Source: Chalara sp. BL73
Taxonomy: Eukaryota; Ascomycota; Leotiomycetes; Helotiales
Reading direction: 5' to 3'
Assembly: GCA_918026815.1 (NCBI GenBank)
Contig: CAKJVC010000010.1
Location: 1,366,501-1,430,500, forward strand
DNA: 64,000 bases
In this document: positions 9,948-21,464 of the stretch, piece by piece
Layout: the number at the start of each line of letters is the position of its first letter
How positions within the stretch are numbered: position 1 is the stretch's first letter
The notes under the pieces: generated by a model
Database searches by the model: none
Told to the model about the DNA's origin: nothing
What the model saw: the letters and a program-made list of their open reading frames with translations, nothing else
Translations under genes and position numbers: made by a program

Positions 9948-12495
9948 CCCCCCATTTTGTAGAATCTAGAGTAGAACCTAATACAACAACAATCATTACT
10001 ATATCTATCAAGAGTAAGAGCGTGGCCTACAAAGTAGAGCTACGCCTTTTGCCCCGTGGAAGGTAAGCCCGTGATACCAACAATCTGTCGATGTTAGAAA
10101 TTTGAAAACGGTGGAATGCAGAGAAATACTGTCGAACAGCGCTCGACACGTTGACGCAAGACAATTAAACCATCACTTTCCGAGTAGTTGAGAATCGTGG
10201 ATGCCGATATCAGAATTGGTCAGTGGAACTGCGATTTTGAAGCTGTTCGTTTGAAGGAGTCGCGGCCCACGTCAAGATCTGCAGTGCAGCCACAGAAGCA
10301 CCCCTGAACCCACTAGTCCTAATTGGGTTTGACCACACAACTGTAGCAACACTTGATTGTTTCGTTGGTTGGTCTATTCATTTCGGTTCGGTTCAGACAG
10401 CGTCATCTAGATCGGAATTTTTCATGTTCAATTTTGCACAAGGTCGCTCCTTCGCAGGTGCGAGGAACAGTCTGGGCACTAGTCCCGTGATGTTTAGTGA
10501 TATCGAGTCTCGAGCATATGAGACCAACTTTTGATACTACGCTAGTATTAGCATGAGATGTCTCGTAGAGCACTAGTATTAAGATGAGAATTTGATCTCA
10601 TATCACATTAGCAATATACTATGATGTCATGCCAAGGCCGAAATGCGGCTTTGCGACTAAAATGCACCTAGATTATCGAGGATTTTCTGCTTTTTGTCCG
10701 GTGTCGTGCGCAGTTTTGGTTACCAGCAAGTCAAGGGGTAGATCATGGGATCAAGGTGGGGCAAAATTACGCCTTTAGAGCATATTTGCAGTTGGCTCTC
10801 GGGAAAAGAAAACTCTTATGCAATATACAGCTTCAGTTATATTTTTTTATACGCTTTTCGACCTTTTTTTCCTTTAAAGTAATCATTTTTTGAGGCAATA
10901 ACCGCATCGTTCCTGTGATCCCTACCATTTCTCTATTCTACGGCATTGTATCGGCTTGGAGCTACGGATATGGGGAGATCATGGTGGGGTGTGGCGCGTG
11001 GGGTTCTTCGCATCTCGCACAGCCCGTATGGTGCCCTGGGCTGAATGAGAAATGGATAACAAACAACCTTGTCTAGCATGCTATGAGGAGCGGCCCGGGA
11101 CCCATGTGTCTTCCCCGCATTAGTTCTACCTTTTTAAGTGGATACATACTGTACATGTCGGAATGCAGCATCATGAATGATGATTGGGGTAACACAAGCA
11201 CAAGAACGGTTTGCTCTCTGCAGCTCCTGCCCTCGACGATCCGTCTTTCTCCACATCTCCGCTCGGCAATGCCTTTATTCGCATATGGAACCGTATCTTG
11301 ACCGAATAATCAACTAATGGCGGAATTCGATATTGATCATTTCCAAAAGCTCCTTCCACCTCCCCTTCGACTACATTGCCTGACCCTTTGTCTCAATTCA
11401 CAATGCTGGATACAGGTAGGCCAGCATCAGAAGCTGGCTGCGTGATGATTGTTCAGCGGCATCTCTGTGTTCGAGGGTGTGGTGGTGATCGCATTGAGGA
11501 TCAAGCTCTTCTCATCGATCTAGCGGGTAACTTTTAGTTTCACTATTATCTTTACCCTCTGCCTAAGCGGTCAAATTGTAATTTCTTCCGATGCTCGTGT
11601 AATTTAGGAATTGCATCGCAAGAGGTCCCGATAATCAATCAGCCCCTGTTGTCAAGCATGCTAGGCCATCGCCCGCCAACGAGAGGTGCGCTGCTCAAGA
11701 GCTGCTAGATCTGTTGCAGGCAATATCGGAAAATGGACCTAGAGAGGTCCACGAGGTGGCCCGCACGTTAAGGGGGAAAGCATGTCTCCACAGCATGGGC
11801 CCCATCCTAAGGGGGCTTTGATGCAGTGAGAGAGAGCAAAGCAATTAATCTATAGAGGCAACCCCTATAAACTTCGCCTGACTAACCCACGCCATGCGGG
11901 GCAGAAATCGTAAGATGGGGAAAAGAGTGTGTGAAACGGCTACGCTTATTGGTTGATTTTTGCTTAGTCGTTTCTTGGTATGGTTACCCCCAACTACCAC
12001 TCTGTAAATATAGATTCTATACCCTGTTCAATACTATTACTTCCATATTACAAGACTCGAATTCCGGTCTGACAGAGTGTTTCGTATTGACGTGTTCAGA
12101 CCCCCGGTGGTTAAAACCAGCCGTTTAGGGCATGCCCAGCCTTGATCGGGAAAAAGAAATCACAATTTAAAGAGCCAAGTTTTTCGCAAGAATATTGCAC
12201 TTGCGAAGGCCAATCAGACAAAAACAAGTGTCACGGATCAAGGCACAAGCGATGCATCCTCTGCATGCTCCACGGGTAGCCTAACTATGTTGCGATGCTT
12301 ACGCAACTAAGGTAATCGGCTGGACTGCTGTGGTCCTATATTAGGTTCCTAACTTCGTCATAGTTGGGACACCAAATTCTTGCGCTCATGCTCACGAAGT
12401 GCTATTATTTCGATATCGAATTTTATAAGCACCTCCTTGCTCCCGGTTACATTCCAGAAATTTGATTTCGCCGCAACGAGATTGGAAAGCACCAG
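9948..12495. other. 2.5 kb intergenic, nothing recognised
   Basis: Small open frames (for example 11083..11301 and 11931..12128 on +) have no family resemblance. Probably old degraded sequence separating the tandem HET genes from the PITH-TPR-HET gene. Confidence 0.45.
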
Positions 12496-15400
12496 ATGGC
12501 CGTCTCAACGCCCTTGGCTCCGCACAAGGCCTTTGACGGGGAAATGTTGTCTGGGGAGGGCCAATCAAATTCATACACAGATGTTACGGCACAAGTCGAT
12601 CTCAATGGCTCCGACATGGTAGGTTGGAATAGTAGATATGGAGGCGTCAAGACACTGTTCGACCCCAGCGAACCTTCCGGCAAGGAAGGCGATGGCAAGA
12701 GTAAACAGAGGTCAGAGGGTTCAGCGAGCGACTGTGACTGGGTAGAGAGTATCGGCGATCCGCGGCTCATCTTGTCTATCCCATTTTGGTCGCCTTTGGA
12801 TATCCAGGCGTTACACATCACCTCATTCCCGCCCGTGTCGCCTGACGACAGTGGCAGTGAAACAGCCATGCGTCCAGGAACAATCCAAATCTTTGCGACT
12901 AAGTCTGGTATACTTTCGTTCGAGGATGCGGAAGATACCAAACCTACCCAATCTATCGACTTGACTCCACATTGGGGCAAGAAGACTGGAACGGCTGAAA
13001 TAAAACTTGATTCGGTCAAGTTCCAAAATGTCAGCTCTTTGGTGGTCTATGTGGTTGATGGCGATGGCAGCGGAACCCACGTGCGAATGGATAGGCTCAG
13101 AGTCTTTGGCAGAATAATGACCCGGGTGATGGATATAGCCGACCTTAGCGATTATTCTGGCTTGAACAACCGGAGCTACGATCTGATTACCAGGTACAAG
13201 AGGCCTGCAAACTTGAAGGACCTAGAGGAGGCAGTTCGCAGCGGCAAAGAAGCCGTTCGAACATCGGGGAATGATCACCCCCACCAAGCAACTCACTTGA
13301 ACAATCTAGGCATGGCATTAATCTCTAGGTATCGGGCAACGGGGAACCTAGACGACCTAGAGGAAGCGATTTGCAGCATGCAACAAGCAGTCAAAAATTC
13401 GTCGTACAATATCTGTGGTAAATCTGATTACTTCAGCAACCTGGGCAATGTTCTGCATACTAAGTACGAGAAGACGAGAAACTTCAAGGATCTAGAGGAG
13501 GCAGTTCGCAACGTTCAAGAAGCTGTTCGAACATCGGGGGATGATCACCCCCACCGAGCAACTCACTTGAATAACTTGGCCGTGGCATTACTCTCTAAAT
13601 ATGGGATGACGAGAAACGTAGAGGACATAGAGGGAGCGATTTGTAGCATGCGGCAAGCAGTCAAAAAATCGTCAACGTATGACCCTGGTCATGCAATTCT
13701 TACAAGCAATCTGAGCGATGCACTATCCTCTAAGTACGACGGGATAGGAAACCTTGAGGATCTAGAGGAAGCAATTCGCAATAGTAAAGAAGCTGTCAAG
13801 GCAACACAGCACGATCACCACCATCGTGTATCCCAATTGTGTCAGCTGAGCAGCTTGCTTAAGCTCAGCTCCGAGAAGACCGGAAACCTTGAGGTTCTGG
13901 AGGATGCATATAATTACCTTCAGGAAGCTATCAAAGTAATAGTACATAACGACCCGTCGGTCACGCCTATTTATATTGCCAAGTTGCAACTCTGTGACGA
14001 TAAAGCCTGCAAATTCTCTGAGCGTGGCGAGCATCTCAACGTCGAAAAGGCGTTGGTCCCTCTGAACCAGAGTCACGCAGTCGCAATATCATACACCTGG
14101 GGCGAGTTCAAACGCACAAAGAGGTTCATAGGGCATACCATATCGGGCCTAGAAGTCGCAATGGAGCTGGGATTGGAATGGGATCGTTTAGAGGTGATTA
14201 GCGCTTTGGCAAATATATGCGCTCAAAATGGCAGGGAACACGGGCCAGACCATGCAAGTTGTTGGATCGACCAGCTATGCATTCCCCAGAAGAAAGACGA
14301 AATACGGCGTCTCCTTACTATCATCCCGTCAATATACCGAACATTACATACCGTGGTATTAATGCCGGGTTCCCGGTGTAAGTGTCTGGAAGAACGGGCC
14401 TCAGCTAATCCCGTCAAAGAAATCGCAACAATGTGCCTCAATTCTATTGGGCTTTGCTCCTATTTCGGCCGGGTGTGGACTCGGCAGGAACTCAACTACA
14501 GCAAACACGTACGACTTGTACGCACATCAGAGAAGCCCCTACCATGTGTGACGTCCCTCGAAGACGTCCATCATTTATCAATATACTCACAGCTGCTAGC
14601 GCACAAATATATCGACGTCCCAAGAGCTATATTCCCAATGGTCAGCATAGCAAACTCTGTCTTCTTTTTGGAGTTGGAGCAGTCCTTCATTGAAAAACGT
14701 CAAGCTCAGGTAAATGCGAAGTTGTTAGACTTTTTGTTGGGCAGGGAAATTGAGTGGCCGGCAGGAGGCACTTCATTGAGTGATCAAACTGAGCTCTTCC
14801 TCGTTCGTCTTTGCAGGCTGGGATATTCTAAGCTGAGTGCCACAGAGGCCTGTGATTATGTGACGTCGATCTGGGTGGATTGCCCAGGCTATACTCTGCC
14901 CGAAGAATACAAGAAGATGCCTCTCCCTGACTTGCTGGATGATGCTATACGACAGTTCGAAACCAACCACAAAATGTCGATCATGGCGACCGCTATTTCA
15001 GCACTATTTGAAGATCACTCAAGTGAACCGGCGCTATTGTGGAGACCAAAAGGCCAATTGGGAGACAGAAAGATCACCTCTGTATCCGATCTATACGCCA
15101 CAATTGTTCATAATCGTGGACTAATTCCTATTGACGTAGTGGGGCATCCTCAATACACATTGACACAGCAGAGCGTTCCACTTAGCAAGTCTGCTCTAGA
15201 CTATACAGAGCGGTTTAACGGCAAAAGTGAGAAAGAAGTTTTCGAGGTTTTGCGGCCCGTGTTTGAAAACATTGCCCCGATGAGCAAAGAGAAGGCAACT
15301 ATTCATATCTTGCCAGAATTGGAGCAGGCCGTGGTCGGCGACAAGTTTGCGGTCATCAGGAAAAATCAGATGCTACCGCTGCAATGGATGCGTGGTAATA

Positions 15401-15762
15401 CAAGCAATACGGACTTACCTGCGGACCATCATAAAGCAGTCTACAAGCTGGTCGCATCGGTCCTTGGGCTTGATGTGGGGGCATGCAAAACCCGCAAGCT
15501 GAGTCTGATGGTATCGCTGGATCCAGGCCACCCTTGCATAGGTTTGAGGAAGCAGGTGCCGAAGTGCGAAACAAAGAACGCCCGCACGCACATCACCATC
15601 TCGGCCACCCCGAACGGGTGGGAGGATGGGGGACGCCGCTATCACTTTCTGCTTGAGGGGTACAAGGAGGATGACGAGGATAAGGAATACCACATCACTG
15701 GAATTTGGGTTCCTCACTGCTGGGACGAGGGACCCCAATCGGGTGCAGTCATCAGCGGGTAA
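12496..15762 (+). CDS. PITH-TPR-HET fusion protein, 1088 residues
   Basis: One uninterrupted exon with three domains. Residues about 25-213 form a PITH domain: DVTAQVDLNG, LILSIPF, FEDAEDTKPTQSIDLTP, VKFQNVSSLVVYVVDG and MDRLRVFG follow the PITH consensus (PF06201, the proteasome-binding part of TXNL1/PITHD1). Residues about 217-515 are TPR-like repeats of the fungal LEDLEEAI type (LNNLGMALISRY, NLDDLEEAI), with alternating units. Residues about 526-680 carry a HET domain: AVAISYTWGE (527-536), CWIDQLCIPQ (589-598), IYRTLHTVVLMPG and FGRVWTRQEL. The last 400 residues are unassigned and end in a beta-rich-looking segment. A role in non-self recognition with proteasome-linked sensing is inference. 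The PITH begins soon after the first ATG, which supports the start. No lesion is visible. Confidence 0.8.
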   Translation: MAVSTPLAPHKAFDGEMLSGEGQSNSYTDVTAQVDLNGSDMVGWNSRYGGVKTLFDPSEPSGKEGDGKSKQRSEGSASDCDWVESIGDPRLILSIPFWSPLDIQALHITSFPPVSPDDSGSETAMRPGTIQIFATKSGILSFEDAEDTKPTQSIDLTPHWGKKTGTAEIKLDSVKFQNVSSLVVYVVDGDGSGTHVRMDRLRVFGRIMTRVMDIADLSDYSGLNNRSYDLITRYKRPANLKDLEEAVRSGKEAVRTSGNDHPHQATHLNNLGMALISRYRATGNLDDLEEAICSMQQAVKNSSYNICGKSDYFSNLGNVLHTKYEKTRNFKDLEEAVRNVQEAVRTSGDDHPHRATHLNNLAVALLSKYGMTRNVEDIEGAICSMRQAVKKSSTYDPGHAILTSNLSDALSSKYDGIGNLEDLEEAIRNSKEAVKATQHDHHHRVSQLCQLSSLLKLSSEKTGNLEVLEDAYNYLQEAIKVIVHNDPSVTPIYIAKLQLCDDKACKFSERGEHLNVEKALVPLNQSHAVAISYTWGEFKRTKRFIGHTISGLEVAMELGLEWDRLEVISALANICAQNGREHGPDHASCWIDQLCIPQKKDEIRRLLTIIPSIYRTLHTVVLMPGSRCKCLEERASANPVKEIATMCLNSIGLCSYFGRVWTRQELNYSKHVRLVRTSEKPLPCVTSLEDVHHLSIYSQLLAHKYIDVPRAIFPMVSIANSVFFLELEQSFIEKRQAQVNAKLLDFLLGREIEWPAGGTSLSDQTELFLVRLCRLGYSKLSATEACDYVTSIWVDCPGYTLPEEYKKMPLPDLLDDAIRQFETNHKMSIMATAISALFEDHSSEPALLWRPKGQLGDRKITSVSDLYATIVHNRGLIPIDVVGHPQYTLTQQSVPLSKSALDYTERFNGKSEKEVFEVLRPVFENIAPMSKEKATIHILPELEQAVVGDKFAVIRKNQMLPLQWMRGNTSNTDLPADHHKAVYKLVASVLGLDVGACKTRKLSLMVSLDPGHPCIGLRKQVPKCETKNARTHITISATPNGWEDGGRRYHFLLEGYKEDDEDKEYHITGIWVPHCWDEGPQSGAVISG
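13221..13760 (+). repeat. 270-bp tandem repeat encoding paired TPR units
   Basis: The sequence gcagttcgca recurs at 13231 and 13501, exactly 270 nt (90 codons) apart. The flanking 100 nt are nearly identical at DNA level in both copies, including silent positions (gaacatcggggatgatcac-type segments). A third, more diverged copy of the first half starts near 13765. Encoded units alternate between an EAVRTSG...HPH type and a QAVKNSS type, so the unit of duplication is two TPRs. Confidence 0.8.
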
Positions 15763-15993
15763 TGTCATGGCAACCTCAAACCGTGCAGTATGGGACGGGC
15801 TTTCTTACCGGTGCTGCTGCTCGTCGATCTGTTGCGTCCGGTTCATCAGACGCCGCGTTCACGAGAAACATGCCTAAATATGAAAAGTGCATTGTTTCGT
15901 GAACAATTTATCGTAAAACGGAATGTACGTGATTTCCTTTTACATAATTTTATGATTTGTCCCGACGCAAAGCTCAAAGCTATAATTTTTGGT

Positions 15994-16167
15994 TGTCACG
16001 TCCTTCCTCTGGAGCACAATGACCCACATCAGCTCGAGCTCTCAGAGCCCCTCGTGTATATATATCCTGCTCTCCTCGAGCTCCTCTTTCTCCCTTAGCT
16101 TTAGATTCTCTTGTATCATACCACCGTTGCCCACTGTATCCGTAGGTGCGCAGCTCGTGCCGTAACA
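15994..16167 (+). mobile_element. LTR-like dispersed repeat, family C, copy 1
   Basis: About 174 bp beginning TGTCACG and ending GTAACA. It is closely similar to 37051..37216, sharing among others the stretch CTCGTGTATRTATA, TGCTCTCCTCGAGCTCCTC and CACCGTTGCCCACTGTATCCG. Termini and length fit a solo LTR. I could not find a flanking target duplication (ttggt against gcgag), so the borders may be imperfect. Confidence 0.6.
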
Positions 16168-18754
16168 GCGAGGACGAGAAAGCAGTTCAGAAAGGTAAAT
16201 ATTGTTGATAGGCTTCGATTCTGCCAGCGTCCCAACGAAAAAAGAATTGCTTCTTGTCCTTGGCGATCATTGATGTCTCGCTTATGCGGTGCTTTTATCT
16301 GACGTTTCGAAAGCGGCACGTTCGTAGAGTTTATGCCGTTTAGAAAAAATTTCACAAGCTCGTGGGCGCGCGAAAGAAGCGTGGAATAACAGCACAGAAA
16401 AGTAAGCGACGTTCCTGAGCAAAACGTCGGCTCTTATCCTGAAGCAAACAATTTTAAGCTTAGCATTAAGTAGCCGATTTTTTGAATCCCAATGCGATGT
16501 TGAGCTATCTTCTATTTACAGGTGGCTTGCATACCATTTTTTGTTCTTTCGGGGCAATTTTTCCTTCTGGCATGTTTAGACGTGCGCTTTTCTGTGTCCT
16601 CCGGTAACATATCCTTCGGAGAGGATGGGCAGTTTGCTAGATCGGTATTAGCGCCCGTCGTGTATCTTGAGCACGCAATCGCGTTGCTTACTATCTCTGC
16701 CGTAGATGGCTATAACATAGTACAGTAGTATTCATAAGGCTATTCAATTAGCTGAAACGAGAGAAGCACACCTTGAAGCCAAATTTCGTGTGCCTACAAG
16801 GTGTGCAAGGAGAAGCCTCCGTAGCATCGCGGTATGCAACAAAAATCAAAACATTTCTCTATAAATTTTCTGCGGGCGTCATGTTCAATCCCAGCCAGTG
16901 TCTGGTGGTCACCCCGAGCCAGCTAGTGATTGTATAGTAGTTTTTTAGAGAACGGCGCTTAATAATATACATTATCTAATCTCTAGGTTTTTAAAGTTCC
17001 AATCTTTCGTGAAAAAAGCATGTTAAAAACGTCAGGCATTTATTTCCCCTCTATCTCACTTAGCTAGCTTCTCTTTCTCCTCTTTTCTCCCTTCAGACGA
17101 TCCGCACTCTTTTGAGCTATCCCATTTAATTCAAGCTGTATTCACACCGTCAGAGCTTCCCACTCGATTGCCGTGATCCCATCTTGAGTCGCTACAATAC
17201 CTCAGCCAAGCGAGAGCCGTCCATCGGAGCCCCATCTCCCGTTCCCACGCAAGATATCATCGAGCGGGATTCCCTACGACTTCTTTTTCTCCTTTTCCGC
17301 ATTTTGGCAGTCCGCACAGGGAAACTGTTGGCGCCAGCGTTTCTTGATGGCCTTTACGCCGAAGCACTGGTGAAGTGGATCGTTGCGCGCAAAGTGGCAA
17401 TAGCTCAAGAGCTGATGGACAATATGAGGACAAGTGTAACTAAACTCCTCGAAGTCGCACATCCTGCAAATTCAATAGAAATGTATGGGCTATAATCGCA
17501 GCTGCACTTCTTTTGAACTCGTGAACAGCGATTAAAATGACCGTCTGATAGCGAGTTCTGTAGCGGCTTGAAGTTTTGAATGCGAAGCTAAAAATTCGGC
17601 GTTCGCTGGTTTATTTTTTGATGGTGTGATACAATTTAGATCTACGGAGTCCTAATCAGACCTGTGAGATTGTGAAGTGTAGTAGTCGTGGATAATTAAA
17701 TCTGCTGTTTTTCTTTGATTGTCCGAATTTCTGGCACGAAATCTAGTCTTGAAAGTTTTTTTTGTGAGCTAAAGTTGATAGATTCTTTATTTCTCATATA
17801 ATATAATGCTTTACGGTAGTGTGAATACGCGCTAGTAAGGTTGTATGACACTTGGTTGTTAATTAAGTACTGGGCTTGTGAATAACAGCGCTGCTGTTAG
17901 CTAAACTGCTGTTGTGTAAAGAATCACGATTTCGCCGAGGCGGAAGAAAGAAGTTGAATAACTAATACGAAAAATACATACACACACGTGACTGTACATG
18001 TTTCTAAGTGTAGTGCAGCTCCAAATTGGAAAATAATTTAAAGATACGTTGGCTTTGTTTAAGCAGGAAATCATCAGCTCAGGCATACTAAGAGGTGTGC
18101 ACGTCTTGAAGTCAGAACTGCTTTTGGGTCTTTTCAAGAGTAATATCCTGGATGGGACATATGTGTAGTGTGAAAGGGCAAAAAAATTGTTGCAAAGTGA
18201 TGTTTGATACTTTGAATGCAATAAAGAAAACGAAGGATGACAGGAATTCGCATAGATTTTATACTTTCATTCACCTCTAGGCGTTCTCGACACTGGATCT
18301 TGTCCTGTGGCTCCTCGACATACCGGCCCTTTGAAATTATGTCTGAGGTGCTTAGCTTATTCAATAGCGTACTTATGCACAGGCCCATTTGCAGCACCGG
18401 TGTCCATCCCGTGCTCCGCCAGCGTACATTCGCCGGCACACTTACCTCCCCAATGCAAAATCGATTGGCTCAATAAATCTGAACACGGTGAAACAAGTGC
18501 AGCAACTGCACTCCAAAGCTCCGCCCCTGAGCGAGGAGGAATGTGCTGTTCCCGAATCTGAGCGACGGGGGTTTAAATTCACCTGCAAGGGTTGAAGGAT
18601 GGCAAAGAGATAACTGGAGTTTCCACAAATATTCTAGACAGATACAACAATGAACCAGTGGCATAAGTTCCTGAAGCTCACTCACCGTAATCGCCATCAC
18701 CTTCAAAGAAAATGGAGGCGGCGGACATACAAAAGCTGGCACTCTTGAAGCCGC
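16168..18754. other. 2.6 kb AT-rich stretch without a gene
   Basis: The longest open frame with an ordinary start, 17184..17495 (+, 103 residues), shows no known domain. Frames near 18134-18740 overlap one another on both strands and look random. AT-rich with many short homopolymers; probably degraded repeats. Confidence 0.4.
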
Positions 18755-19003
18755 GTAGGGTTTTGCCTCTTAAGAAGCCAGACTTGGAAGCGGTTTGCTC
18801 TGGAAGCTCTGCGGACCGCCCTGCGGAATAGCCACGCCCAGTTGCGGACGTCATGGCAGAAAGAAGCCGGGCGATTAGCTCCTACTAAGGACATGCCGCT
18901 GCCAACTGGTGGAGAGAAGGGCCCAGTGTTCTCGTGCCAGCAATACTGCCTAGATCTGGTGCAACAATTTGTAATGGAGCCATATACTGAGCTAAAAAGA
19001 TAA
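18755..19003 (+). other. Possible C-terminal coding remnant, unknown family
   Basis: An 82-codon open frame without ATG, ending with TAA at 19001. It has protein-like composition and pattern (WKRFALEALRTALRNSH, TSWQKEAGRLAP, YCLDLVQQFVMEPYTELKR). It looks like the last exon of a lost gene, but I cannot name the family. Confidence 0.25.
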
Positions 19004-19203
19004 CTTGTCACATGCTTTATTGATACTAGCTTGGACTACTGTTGAAGTTTTAAGCCTGGAAGAGCAACATAAGGTAGATAGCAATAAGCTTGAATTTTGG
19101 TTACTGTTCTACAGTGCCATCCCGGGGTTGTAACATCAACGGTGGGGCCTCTTCTTTACTGCGTTATTAAGGGGTAGGCCTGATGGTGGATTAGTGCGTA
19201 ACT

Positions 19204-20002
19204 TTACACTATAACAGTAAAATACTTTCCCGCTCTACGCCACCTGATCCCAAAGTTATACCCAGCCACTTTCATAGCCTTAAGGTTATCTTGAGGAAGG
19301 TAAAATTTGCACCTGATGGCCTCGCAAACAGGGCGAGGCTGGTCGAATGCATAAGTCATGAAGCTAACTGGCAGAAAGCCCGCGTGGTGAAAATCTACGA
19401 TATAGAGGTCGCACTCATCCGTGAAGATGAAGTTTCCCCGTAAAGATCCGAAAAACAAAAGCCAATATTATCCTTTGGTGCAATAGTATCTCTAAAGATG
19501 GGATGCTTAATGATCCCACCACCAACCGGCCCCGGGGTGGCATCGTCAAGGGGTTTGATAGAAATAAACAGCTTAATCCCCTTGGCTACCTGGTCACAGT
19601 ATTCTTGTGCTTTCCCCTCGACATACTCCATGACAATATATACAGTTACTGCGTCCTCAATCATGCGGTAGGCTTTGGGCACCCGGATTCCAGCCCTCTC
19701 ATCCTGCGGCATGCCCTCAGGAGCCTTGAAGGCGAAGTCTTGATTTAACATTTCTGCCATGATACCAGACTTCCGACTTCCACACTTGAAAGCAATAGCA
19801 GTATTTTGGTAGGTGTACACAAAGGTGTGTTCACCGAGACGGCGTTGCGGTCAGCAAAAGGCAATGATATCATCATCTGTTGGAAATCGCGGCGGCAGAG
19901 GGGCTGTTTGGTGAGGTCGCGACATCGGGCAACTAAGATTGAAGGCAGAGTCGCAAGATTCTTTGCAAGAAAGAAGGCTGAAAGAAAAAGAGTAGAGTGC
20001 AC
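19204..20002 (-). pseudogene. APH-type phosphotransferase (kinase-like) pseudogene
   Basis: Remnant of a fungal aminoglycoside-phosphotransferase-like small-molecule kinase. Pieces in family order are DFQQMMISLPFADRNAV (about 19880), GIMAEMLNQDFAFKAPEGMP, VPKAYRMIEDAVTVYIVMEY, GIIKHPIFRDTIAP, FCFSDLY (catalytic-loop region), then NFIFTDECDLYIVDF with the DxD-like metal site, and FLPVSFMTYAFDQPRP. The pieces lie in different frames. There is one shift near 19820 and one near 19437 inside the catalytic region. The linker between HPIFRDTIAP and the catalytic loop is deleted. At least three lesions make it non-functional. Confidence 0.75.
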
Positions 20003-21464
20003 AGTACAGGCAAACGGAAAAGGTGAGCTGCGATGTACCTTGCCGCCCGCTCCCCTGCCCTATAACCCGCCACTTTGAGACCTACGCTTAGGTTGGCGCC
20101 AGCATTCCGAAAGTAGTGTAGGTCTTCCCGCACACAGGACCTTGCCCTTGCATCCGAATGGATAAGGAATAATGATATGCCGGATAATCTAGATTACGAT
20201 CAGCATGAGACGTTTTTCAAGCGAAGTCGGGGACCGTGGCGGCGACTACGCTATTGGCCCGTCCAGATTTTCCCCCACTAGTTTGCCCTGTGGCTCCTCA
20301 GCAAAGGTTTTTGACTATTCTGCTTGTTGGAGGCATTTGTTTCCCACTTAAATAGTTTATCCTTTCAATCAGGACCTCTTCCCGAACATCTGGCATTTAT
20401 TCATGACTGAAGTGGCGTTGATAAGATTCTTTAGTGGGGTGTTTTGATGGGAGGGGTTTTGTGGCGGGGTCTCCTTATCCGCAACCGCAGCATGTCCAGC
20501 GCTAAGATACTACAACAACACGCCTTGATATGTATATAGCTAAGGTTACGAGAATTATATCCCGCCATGCTCAGACTATACGGATGTATTATGGCTTTTG
20601 TATATAGCATTATTTAAAAGCTAGAATGCAGTATATTTAGAATGCTAAAGCTTAATAGTATTGGCTGTGAGGAAGATTACAAATTCATGAAGTGCAGAGT
20701 CGGATGGCGGGGTAGCTTTCGTCACGCCAAACTGCCCTGGGGCCTATTTTACCCTACACGTGACGCGGGATTACACTATACCGATCGATTCAAATCCCTA
20801 TGAATTGAACCCTGAATGAATCCTTATATAATTGACTCAGATTCATTGAATATGAATCTGCGAATTGATTCATTCTATTCAAGAGGGAAGAGGTCGATTC
20901 AGGGTTCAAGGCGCTCAATTTCCAGCCCTAACAGGATGACACACGCGCGTATACTCTACCAGAGTGTTAGATATAAGCGTATATAAAGATATAAATTGCT
21001 TAGCGTCAACGAACGTAGTTCCAGCAGTACACGTGCGAGTGGGCGAAGCCAGACACATTATATAGCATCTCTACCAGCATGAAAATATGCCTTGTCCGGA
21101 GCCGGTCCCATTCGTTCATGAACTTTTGTTGACTGGTCGAGAGTTGTTTCTGTGTAATCGAATTTTTTAAACTAACGATGCGATAGGTTCGCTCATCTTG
21201 CTTTTAGTGGTTGTGATGTGCACAGCCTACTTTTGGTTGCTAATGCGCCTGTTGAACACAACGAGTGAAAGAAAGGATTGTCTGCCGCCCCCTGAACTCT
21301 TTTTGCTCTATCTTCACCACCACACCGTTCTCTCTGGAATATGTCTCCCAAACTCTGAACTGGCATATTCACTGCCAACATCTATTTTCACGTTCTGGAT
21401 GATCGAGCCCAAGCAATCGAACACTGGTTAAAACGAAAGCAAGTTTGAAGCCTGGCGATCTCCA
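20003..21464. other. Intergenic with a GATTCA/TGAATC-rich patch and hairpin
   Basis: No gene seen. Between 20780 and 20925 the motif gattca/tgaatc recurs at least six times in both orientations. Inside it, 20838..20860 is a perfect 9-bp inverted repeat (CAGATTCAT/ATGAATCTG) with a 5-nt loop. Probably part of an unrecognised repeat. The 300 bp before 21465 would hold the promoter of the next gene. Confidence 0.45.

Noticed and set aside
12380..13080. Reverse-strand frames overlapping the PITH region
   Set aside because: They are antisense shadows; the + frame carries the PITH consensus throughout.
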